Shown one piece after another: positions 58,087 through 64,000 of a stretch of DNA of 64,000 nt. Source of the DNA: Streptomyces flavofungini (GTDB lineage: Bacteria; Actinomycetota; Actinomycetes; Streptomycetales; Streptomycetaceae); assembly GCF_030388665.1 (NCBI RefSeq), contig NZ_CP128846.1, positions 9,024,001 to 9,088,000 on the forward strand, written 5' to 3'. The notes beneath the pieces are model-generated. The model searched no databases. It was not told the origin of the DNA and saw only the letters and a list, made by a program, of their open reading frames with translations. The position numbers and the translations under genes are program-made. The first letter of the stretch is position 1. Every line of letters begins with the position of its first letter.

Positions 58087-59190
58087 TCACTTGTTCCTTG
58101 CTTGAGAGGGCGTGGCGCTTGAGGAGGGTGCGGTGTTCGAAGGGGGTGAAGCGTCTGAAGGGGGTGGGGTGTTTGAGGAGGGCGCTGTGTGTGAGAGGCG
58201 AGCGGTGGTTGAGGAGAGAGCGGCGCTGGAGAGGGGAGCGGCGCACGGGCGGCCCGGCGCTCCGGGCGGCGCGAGCGTGTGGCGCGGCGCGTCCGCGGTC
58301 GTCAGGTGGCGTGCGGAGCGGGCCATCTCGCGGGCGAGGCCGTGCAGTACGCGCCCGGGCCCCGCTTCGATGTAGGTGTCCACGCCGAACGCGGTCAAGG
58401 TGTGCATGACGTCCTGCCAGCGCACGGGGGAGACGACCTGGGTCAGCAGGTCCTCGCGGTAGGCCTCGATGTCGGTGACCCGCAGCCCGGTGGTGCTGGA
58501 GACCAACGGGACGGCGGGCGGGGCGAGCGCGACGTCCGCGAGGTGCTCGACGAGGCGGTGCTGGGCGCTGTCCATCAGCGGCGAGTGGTAGGCCCCGCCG
58601 ACGGGCAGCACCCGGGCCCGCAGGGCGCCCGCGGCGCTCGCGGCGGCGGCGACCCGCCCGACCGCGTCCCGGCTCCCGGCGACCACGGTCTGGCGCGGTG
58701 AGTTCCAGTTGGCCACGACCGCGACCCCGTCGGCGGTCGAGGCGTCGGCGCACAGCCCGCGCACGACCTCCGGTGCGAGGCCGACGATCGCGGCCATGCC
58801 GCCCGGGCGCGCGGCGGCCGCGTCCGCCATCGCCCGGCCGCGCCGTGCGACCAGGGACAGCGCGGTGTTCTCGTCGAGGCATCCGCTCGCCACCAGCGCG
58901 GTGTACTCGCCCAGGCTGTGCCCGGCGACCACAGAGGGCGTCCAGCCGCGTCGGCGCAGGTGTTCCAGCGCGGCCAAGGACCATGTCAGGACGAGGACTT
59001 GGGCCACCTCGGGGTCGGTGAGCGCCCTGGCGTCGGCGCGCTTCATCAGCGCGCGCACCGGAAGCCCGGTGGCGTCCTCGGCCCGGCACGCCAGGGCGTC
59101 GGTCCAGGGGCCCCACCGCTCCATCTCGTAACCCATGCCGGGGTACTGGCTTCCCTGTCCGGGGAAGACGAAGGCCACGGTGGGGCTCAT
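58087..59190 (-). CDS. FabD-type malonyl/acyl-CoA:ACP transacylase with repetitive tail
   Basis: A 367-residue acyltransferase. Core: FVFPGQGSQYPGMG, nucleophile Ser92 in AGHSLGEYTALV, catalytic His202 in GGAYHSPLM, and VSPVRWQDVM ... YIEAGPGRVLHGL. The motif between them (NWNSPRQTVVAG) and the general FabD likeness suggest malonyl transfer onto the operon's ACP. From about residue 318 the protein continues into a 50-residue Ser/Pro/Thr/Ala tail of hexapeptide repeats not found in ordinary FabD. ATG 59190 overlaps the AcpS stop by ATGA. Confidence 0.88.
   Translation of the reverse strand: MSPTVAFVFPGQGSQYPGMGYEMERWGPWTDALACRAEDATGLPVRALMKRADARALTDPEVAQVLVLTWSLAALEHLRRRGWTPSVVAGHSLGEYTALVASGCLDENTALSLVARRGRAMADAAAARPGGMAAIVGLAPEVVRGLCADASTADGVAVVANWNSPRQTVVAGSRDAVGRVAAAASAAGALRARVLPVGGAYHSPLMDSAQHRLVEHLADVALAPPAVPLVSSTTGLRVTDIEAYREDLLTQVVSPVRWQDVMHTLTAFGVDTYIEAGPGRVLHGLAREMARSARHLTTADAPRHTLAPPGAPGRPCAAPLSSAALSSTTARLSHTAPSSNTPPPSDASPPSNTAPSSSATPSQARNK
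58100..58243. repeat. Eight 18-bp tandem repeats in the acyltransferase 3' end
   Basis: Degenerate 18-bp units of the form (T/C)TTGAGGAGGGTGCGGTG on the plus strand, eight in a row with frame kept, encoding hexapeptides such as APSSNT, APSSSA and SPPSNT in the acyltransferase tail on the reverse strand. Confidence 0.8.
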
Positions 59191-59636
59191 GAGCGCGGCC
59201 CCGCGGCCTGGGCCGCCGTCCACGCCAGGGCCATGCCGGACTCGAGGCGCGTCGACGCCCCGACGACGTCGAGCCGTTCGGCGCGGGCCCAGTCGCCGAG
59301 GGGGCCGCCCAGGCGCACGTGCCAGGGCTCCTCTGCGTCCCCTTCGAGGGGGATGCCGACGTGGATGTCCGCGAGGCGCCCTGTGGCGGGCAGGCCACCG
59401 GCCGCCTTGACGACGCTCTCCTTCACGCCGAAGAGGTGACCGAGGACCTCTACGAAGGTCCGGTCCGCGCCGGCGAGGTGCTGTGCGGCGTGCCGTTCCC
59501 CTGGCGTGAAGTACCGCCGCGCGAGGCCCTCCCCGCCGCGTGCCAGGGCGAGTTCCCAGCGGCGCAGGTCCACCAGGTCCACACCCGCTGATTGAAAGGA
59601 CGCCGGAATGCTCCCGGCTCCGTCTGGAATTCTCAT
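59187..59636 (-). CDS. Holo-ACP synthase (4'-phosphopantetheinyl transferase, AcpS type)
   Basis: A 149-residue AcpS. The first metal motif GVDLVDLRRWELAL includes Asp20 and the second, FGVKESVVKAAGG, includes Glu73, the two residues that hold magnesium. RRYFTPGERHAAQ is the usual intervening segment. It transfers phosphopantetheine from CoA to the Ser of the ACP. First gene of the minus-strand operon; its stop overlaps the acyltransferase start. A GGAG lies eight bases before ATG 59636. A dedicated AcpS suggests that the pathway ACP is not served by the primary enzyme. Confidence 0.88.
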   Translation of the reverse strand: MRIPDGAGSIPASFQSAGVDLVDLRRWELALARGGEGLARRYFTPGERHAAQHLAGADRTFVEVLGHLFGVKESVVKAAGGLPATGRLADIHVGIPLEGDAEEPWHVRLGGPLGDWARAERLDVVGASTRLESGMALAWTAAQAAGPRS

Positions 59637-59964
59637 TTCTTGGTCTCCGCCCGTTCGGAAGAGGCGAGTTCGGAGAAGGAATTGGTTTCCCCTACGGAAA
59701 TGGCTCGGATCGCCTCCGGGGAACTCCTCCAGGCGGCATGAACTTAAAGTCGGCGTCGAATGCCTGTCAAAGGAGGCGTCATACGCGCGTCAGATTCCGG
59801 GCCGTCACGGGCCGGCCGCCGAAAGGTGCGCGCCAGCCGTGAAACGTAGCGGACACCTTCGGGATCCGCGCGGGACTTCTGGGCTTGTCTGGGAGCGGAC
59901 GCAACAGCGCTGACCGCCGTGGGCCCGGAGCCCGGCGGCGGCTCAGGAGGAGATCGAGGAGACC
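59637..59964. promoter_or_regulatory. Divergent promoter region of the biosynthetic locus
   Basis: A 328-bp gap between the two divergent operons. It contains a short inverted repeat TTTCC-CCTAC-GGAAA at 59686-59700 near the AcpS start, which may be an operator. GAGGAG-type ribosome sites precede both first genes. No convincing -10/-35 pair can be chosen by eye. Confidence 0.45.
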
Positions 59965-60504
59965 ATGCCACGTCTCGTGCAGTCGGCCACGAACATCATG
60001 CGCGACGTCAGCGTAGAGGCCACGGCCCGGGTCCGCTGGGGGGAGTGCGACCTGCAGGGTCACGCGTACTACGCCAGTTACATTCCCTGGTTCGACCTCG
60101 GGCGGGAAAAATTCGCCCTGGACGTCGGCGCCGACTACCGCAAGTACCAGATCGCCACGACCGATCTGTACGTCCGCTACCACCAGCCCGCCAAGTACCT
60201 TGACGAGCTCGTGATCAGGACGTGGGCGGCCGCGCCCGGCACCCTCACCTATTACTACGAGATCTACCGGAAGCAGGGCGGTCTGCTCGTCGCCGAGGCG
60301 CGCACCATCCACGCTTTCGTCGACGCGGAGCGCGGGGTGCTGACAAAAATCCCCGACGACATGCATCACGCTTTCGTGGAATTCCTGGAGAAATACCGCG
60401 AGCGCAAGCGGAACGCGGCCCCCGCCGGGGCACCGGACGCGCGCTCCCGGTCCGAGCGGGACATCGCCACGAGTTCATCCCGAGAGATTGGAGAGACGTC
60501 ATGA
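59965..60504 (+). CDS. Hotdog-fold acyl thioesterase (4HBT/YbgC type)
   Basis: A 179-residue thioesterase: VRWGECDLQGHAYYASYIPWFDLGREKF contains the conserved Asp29 and His33 region of 4-hydroxybenzoyl-CoA thioesterase-like enzymes; LYVRYHQPAKYLDELVIRTWA and LTYYYEIYRKQGGLLVAEARTIHAFVDAE complete the fold. A 30-residue Arg/Ser-rich tail follows. It would hydrolyse the acyl-ACP or acyl-CoA to release the chain. First gene of the plus-strand operon; its stop overlaps the next start by ATGA. GAGGAG lies ahead of ATG 59965. Confidence 0.88.
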   Translation: MPRLVQSATNIMRDVSVEATARVRWGECDLQGHAYYASYIPWFDLGREKFALDVGADYRKYQIATTDLYVRYHQPAKYLDELVIRTWAAAPGTLTYYYEIYRKQGGLLVAEARTIHAFVDAERGVLTKIPDDMHHAFVEFLEKYRERKRNAAPAGAPDARSRSERDIATSSSREIGETS

Positions 60505-61901
60505 AGCACGGTGCGCTCGACCGCCTGCGCGCGCGGCTGCTGGGCGAGGTCGTGGGCCCCGCGGACGCCGGTTACGACACCGTGCGCCGGGTCTACAACG
60601 CCATGATCGACAAGCGGCCCGCGGTCATCGCCCGGTGCCTGGGAACGGCGGACGTCGTCGCGGCGGTGCGCTTCGCCCGCGAGGAGGGGCTCCTCATCGC
60701 CGTGCGCGGCGGCGGCCACAGCGTCGCCGGGCACGGGATGTGCGACGACGGACTCGTCATCGATCTGTCCCTCATGCGGGGCGTCCACGTCGACCCCCAG
60801 CGCCGGACCGTACGCGTACAGGGCGGAGCGCTGCTCGCAGACGTGGACCGCGAGACGCAGCTGCACGGCCTGGCGATCCCGACCGGGCAGATGTCGGAGA
60901 CCGGCATCGCCGGGCTCACCCTCAACGGCGGCGTCGGCATGATGCTCCACAAGTACGGCCTGACCTGTGACAACCTCCTGTCCGCCGACGTGGTCACCGT
61001 CGACGGCGGCCTGGTGACCGCCCGCGCCGACAGCCACCAGGAACTCTTCTGGGCGCTGCGCGGCGGCGGAGGCAATTTCGGCGTGGTGACCTCCTTCGAG
61101 TTCCAGGCGCACCCGGTCGGGCCGATGATGCTGGCGGGATTCCTCGCCCACCCCGTCGAACAGGCCGAGGAAGTCCTCACCTTTCTCAGGGACTTCAGCG
61201 CCACGAGCCCGTCGCACCTGAGCGCGGACGCGCTGTTCATCCACGCCCCCGAGGCGGACTTCGTGCCCGAGGAGTTCCAGGGCATGCCGATGGTGGCGCT
61301 GTTCGTGCGCTACTTCGGCCCCATGGAGGACGCGTGGGACACCGTACGGCCCCTGCGGGACTTCGGCAGTCCGCTGTACGACAGCCTCGGCCCGATGCCC
61401 CTGGTGGCCGTGCAGTCGATGCTGGACGCGTTCACCCCGGCGGGCAACCTGCACTACTGGACCAGTGAGTTCCTGCCCAGCTTCGACGCGGAGCAGATCG
61501 CGGCCGTCGCGGCCATCGGCGCCGACCTGCCGTCGTCGCTCACCACCATCAACGTCCACCCCTTCGACACGGCGGCCACGGCGGTCGCCGCGGACGCCAC
61601 CGCCTTCGCGCACCGGGAGGACAGCTGGCTCATCCACGTGATCTGTCAGTGGAAGGACCCCGCCGACTCCGACCGCTGCCGGGCGTGGGTGAAGAAGGCG
61701 AGCGTTCAGCTCAAGGCCTTCAGCCACGGCAACACCTACCTCAACACCACATCCGAGGACGACGAGACGGACCGCGTGCGGGCCTTCTGGGACGAGCCGC
61801 GCCTGGCGCGCCTCGCCCGGGTCAAGGCGATGTACGACCCGGACAACCTGCTGCGGTTCAACCACAACATCACCCCGGCTCCCCCACGGACCCCGCGGTG
61901 A
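60501..61901 (+). CDS. FAD-linked oxidase (berberine-bridge-enzyme type)
   Basis: A 466-residue flavoprotein. FAD domain: RGGGHSVAGHG with His73, the usual attachment point of the 8-alpha-histidyl FAD, and TGQMSETGIAGLTLNGGVGMM, which lacks the Cys used for a second covalent bond. GGGGNFGVVTSFEF is the conserved PCMH segment. The BBE C-terminal motif is present as NTYLNTTSEDDETDR and RLARVKAMYDPDNLLRFNHNI. Members oxidise alcohols, sugars or C-C bonds using oxygen. Within the operon it is a tailoring oxidase; overlaps both neighbours by 4 nt. Confidence 0.9.
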   Translation: MKHGALDRLRARLLGEVVGPADAGYDTVRRVYNAMIDKRPAVIARCLGTADVVAAVRFAREEGLLIAVRGGGHSVAGHGMCDDGLVIDLSLMRGVHVDPQRRTVRVQGGALLADVDRETQLHGLAIPTGQMSETGIAGLTLNGGVGMMLHKYGLTCDNLLSADVVTVDGGLVTARADSHQELFWALRGGGGNFGVVTSFEFQAHPVGPMMLAGFLAHPVEQAEEVLTFLRDFSATSPSHLSADALFIHAPEADFVPEEFQGMPMVALFVRYFGPMEDAWDTVRPLRDFGSPLYDSLGPMPLVAVQSMLDAFTPAGNLHYWTSEFLPSFDAEQIAAVAAIGADLPSSLTTINVHPFDTAATAVAADATAFAHREDSWLIHVICQWKDPADSDRCRAWVKKASVQLKAFSHGNTYLNTTSEDDETDRVRAFWDEPRLARLARVKAMYDPDNLLRFNHNITPAPPRTPR

Positions 61902-63418
61902 ACCGCCCCCGCCGCGCTCCGCGGCACCACCGCCCGGTCCACGTGGTGATCATCGGGGCGGGCATCAGCGGCCTCGGCCTGGGCATGGCCCTCAAGCGGG
62001 CGGGCCACCACGACTTCACGATCCTGGAGCGGGCCGACGACATCGGCGGGGTGTGGCGCGACAACACCTACCCCGGCGCTGCCTGCGACATCCCCGCCCC
62101 CCTGTACTCCTACTCGTTCGCGCCGCACACCTGGACCCGGCGCTACGCCGGACAGCGGGAGATCCTTGACTACCTGCGCGGCTGCGCGGACGCGTACGAC
62201 CTGAGCGACCATCTGCGCCTGGGCACCGAGGTCAGCGAGGCACGCTTCGACGAACCCACCCGCCGCTGGCACCTGCGCACGCGACAGGGCGACACCTACG
62301 AGGCGGACGTCCTGGTCCCGGCCTGCGGCCAGCTGAGCCACCCCTCCGCACCCCACCTGCCCGGCACCGAGCGCTTCACGGGACGGATCTTCCACTCGGC
62401 GCGCTGGGACCACGGCCTGGACCTGACCGGCCGCAGGGTCGCGGTGATCGGGACCGGCGCCAGCGCCCTGCAGATCGTGCCCGAGGTGGCGAAGCGAGCG
62501 GCGCACCTGACGGTGTTCCAACGCTCGGCGCCCTACGTGGTGCCCCGCTGGCAACGCGCCTACCGCCCCGGCGGCGGGCCCTTCGGCCGCGTCGGCGCCA
62601 AGGCGGCACGCCTGGGCTGGTGGCTGTTCAACGAGCTGACCGTGCCCGGCCTCACCCGAAGGTGGCGCACCCGCGGCTTCACGGCCTTCGGCTGCGCGGC
62701 CCAGCTGCGCCGGCAGGTCCACGACCCCGAGCTCCGCGAGCGCCTCACCCCCCGCGACGAAGTGGGCTGCAAGAGGATCGGCATCTCCAGCGACTACTAC
62801 CCCGCCTTCAACGCACCCCACGTCGAACTGGTCACCGACCCCATCGCGGAACTCACCGAGACGACCGTCCGCACCGGGAGCGGCGGCGAGCACCCGGTCG
62901 ACGTCATCATCCAGGCCACCGGCTTCGCGGCCACGGACTTCCTCGCGTCGCTGCACGTCACCGGGCGCCAGGGCCGCCCGCTGGCCCACCACTGGCACAG
63001 CGGCGCCAGGGCGTACCTGGGGATGACGGTGCCCGGCTTCCCCAACATGTTCCTCCTGTACGGACCGCACACCAACGTCGGTGCCGGCTCGGTCGTCTAC
63101 ATGGTCGAGAGCCAGATCCGCTACGTCCTGGACGCGCTGCGCGTCATCGGGCGCGGCACACGCCCGCTGCTCGACGTGCGCGCGGACGCCGAGGACACGT
63201 TCACCGCGGAGATGCGGCACCGCCTGAGGGCCACCGTCTGGTCGGCCTGCCGCAACTGGTACCGCGGCGGAAACGGCTCCGTCACCACCAACTGGCCCGG
63301 TCAGACGGCGGAGTACCGCCGCCGCACCCGCCGCGTGAACCTCGCGCACTACCAGCCGCGCGATCCCGCGGACCACCCGCGCGCACCACGGACGTCCGCC
63401 CGCTCGCGCACCCCCTGA
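61898..63418 (+). CDS. Baeyer-Villiger-type flavin monooxygenase
   Basis: A 506-residue class B flavoprotein monooxygenase. FAD motif VVIIGAGISGLGLGMALKRAG (17-37), the BVMO fingerprint F-x-G-x-x-x-H-x-x-x-W-D at 160-171 (FTGRIFHSARWD), and NADPH motif VAVIGTGASALQIVPEVA. GGVWRDNTYPGAACDIPAPLYSYSF is typical of BVMOs rather than N-hydroxylases. It can turn a ketone into an ester or lactone, or oxidise a heteroatom. GTG 61898 overlaps the preceding stop by GTGA. The C-terminal 20 residues are Arg/Pro-rich. The neighbouring esterase could act on its ester product. Confidence 0.9.
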   Translation: MNRPRRAPRHHRPVHVVIIGAGISGLGLGMALKRAGHHDFTILERADDIGGVWRDNTYPGAACDIPAPLYSYSFAPHTWTRRYAGQREILDYLRGCADAYDLSDHLRLGTEVSEARFDEPTRRWHLRTRQGDTYEADVLVPACGQLSHPSAPHLPGTERFTGRIFHSARWDHGLDLTGRRVAVIGTGASALQIVPEVAKRAAHLTVFQRSAPYVVPRWQRAYRPGGGPFGRVGAKAARLGWWLFNELTVPGLTRRWRTRGFTAFGCAAQLRRQVHDPELRERLTPRDEVGCKRIGISSDYYPAFNAPHVELVTDPIAELTETTVRTGSGGEHPVDVIIQATGFAATDFLASLHVTGRQGRPLAHHWHSGARAYLGMTVPGFPNMFLLYGPHTNVGAGSVVYMVESQIRYVLDALRVIGRGTRPLLDVRADAEDTFTAEMRHRLRATVWSACRNWYRGGNGSVTTNWPGQTAEYRRRTRRVNLAHYQPRDPADHPRAPRTSARSRTP

Positions 63419-63437
63419 CGCCGTAGGAGAAGTCCCC

Positions 63438-64000
63438 ATGTCCTTGCACCCGCAAGCCGAGGCGTTCCTGGAGCAGCTGGCCCGGCTGCGCATGCCTGCC
63501 TTCGAATCGGTCGACGTACCCACCATCCGGGAACTCATGGGCGGCCTGCGGCAGGCCCAAGGGGCGCCCGAGCCGATCACGTCGATCACCGACACCCAGG
63601 TGCCGGGCCCGGCGGGCAAGCTGCCGGTCCGCGTCTACCAGCCCTCCGCCCGCCCCGGCCCGCGCCCCCTCATGGTGTTCTTCCACGGCGGCGGCTGGGT
63701 CGCCGGGGACGTGGAGCTGGTGGACCGGCCGCTGCGGAAGCTGGCCAACGCCAGCGGCGCCGTCGTGGCCAGCGTGGAGTACCGGCGCGCCCCCGAGACA
63801 CAGTTCCCCGGCCCCGCCGAGGACGCGTACGCCGCGATCGGCGCCCTGGCCGAGCGCGCGGAGGAACTCGGCGCCGATCCCGCACGCCTGGTGGTCGCGG
63901 GGGAGAGCGCGGGAGGAAACCTGGCGGCGGCCGCGTGCCTGATGTCCAGGGACCGCGGCGGGCCCGCGATCGCCGCGCAGCTGCTGATCTGCCCGAGCCT
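63438..64000 (+). CDS. HSL-family alpha/beta hydrolase / esterase (partial, runs off right edge)
   Basis: Open to the window end with 187 codons visible. ATG 63438 follows TAGGAGA. The hormone-sensitive-lipase signature HGGGW (MVFFHGGGWVAGDVELVD) forms the oxyanion hole and the nucleophile elbow is GESAGG (LVVAGESAGGNLAAAACLM). VASVEYRRAPETQFPGPAEDAYAA is typical of the family. The catalytic Asp and His are beyond the edge. It lies 19 bp after the monooxygenase in the same direction, consistent with hydrolysis of an ester made by that enzyme. Confidence 0.9.
   Translation, partial: MSLHPQAEAFLEQLARLRMPAFESVDVPTIRELMGGLRQAQGAPEPITSITDTQVPGPAGKLPVRVYQPSARPGPRPLMVFFHGGGWVAGDVELVDRPLRKLANASGAVVASVEYRRAPETQFPGPAEDAYAAIGALAERAEELGADPARLVVAGESAGGNLAAAACLMSRDRGGPAIAAQLLICPS

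Noticed and set aside
50073..64000. Assignment as a classical aryl polyene cluster
   Set aside because: KR, DH, ACP, KS pair, ligase and hotdog thioesterase are shared features, but aryl-polyene hallmarks such as dedicated aromatic starter genes, glycosyl- and lysophospholipid-type acyltransferases and a LolA-like carrier are not seen, and FabD, GcvT-like, BVMO and BBE genes are extra.

Overview
The window looks like a stretch of a Streptomyces (or close actinomycete) chromosome. Base composition is very GC-rich with G/C-dominated third codon positions, starts are often GTG or TTG behind GGAG-type ribosome sites, and the families are typical of the genus: an XRE-STAND-WD40 giant protein, LAL-type LuxR regulator, HxlR/NmrA pair, DUF6191, DUF4232 lipoprotein and MAB_1171c remnant. 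No tRNA, rRNA, CRISPR array or intact insertion sequence was found. The many decayed genes fit a variable chromosome arm; that placement is inference.

0-14.5 kb: the 5' end of a response regulator runs off the left edge, followed by a secreted FG-GAP protein, an MMPL exporter divergent from a TetR regulator, decayed LysR and MAB_1171c-like genes, a DHFR/RibD-type reductase, a serine beta-lactamase-like lipoprotein, a frameshifted DUF4232 lipoprotein, an MDR oxidoreductase, a GNAT acetyltransferase, a RidA-like protein and an HxlR regulator divergent from an NmrA-like protein. 14.6-36.2 kb: a 1,342-residue STAND/WD40 protein, small secreted proteins, an amber-interrupted quinone reductase, an alpha/beta hydrolase, a VOC protein, a TetR/amine-oxidase divergent pair, an AhpD-like protein, a TmrB-like ATP-binding protein, a two-component system with direct repeats in its promoter region, an orphan barstar-domain protein, and a pile of remnants (integrase, HAD, pentapeptide, HEAT) at 34.5-36.1 kb.

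36.4-45.7 kb: an oligopeptide-type ABC transporter in which the second permease and both ATPases are fused into one 1,021-residue chain, its solute-binding lipoprotein, then on the opposite strand a winged-helix regulator translationally coupled to an AMP-dependent acyl-CoA/acyl-ACP ligase, and an ATP-binding anti-sigma-like kinase. 46-50 kb: a large LAL regulator and two paralogous small secreted proteins.

50-64 kb is the most interesting part: a divergent biosynthetic locus. The minus-strand operon encodes, in transcription order, holo-ACP synthase, malonyl/acyl transferase, ketoreductase (FabG), ACP, dehydratase (FabZ), a GcvT-like folate-type protein, a tandem ketosynthase fusion, a second AcpS-fold protein that has lost both metal-ligand residues, an SDR and an MFS exporter. 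The plus-strand operon encodes a hotdog thioesterase, a berberine-bridge-type flavin oxidase, a Baeyer-Villiger-type monooxygenase and an HSL-family esterase, with 4-nt overlaps. With KR and DH but no enoyl reductase, the set could build a partly unsaturated acyl chain on a dedicated ACP, release it by thioesterase and tailor it oxidatively. The product is not identifiable from sequence alone.
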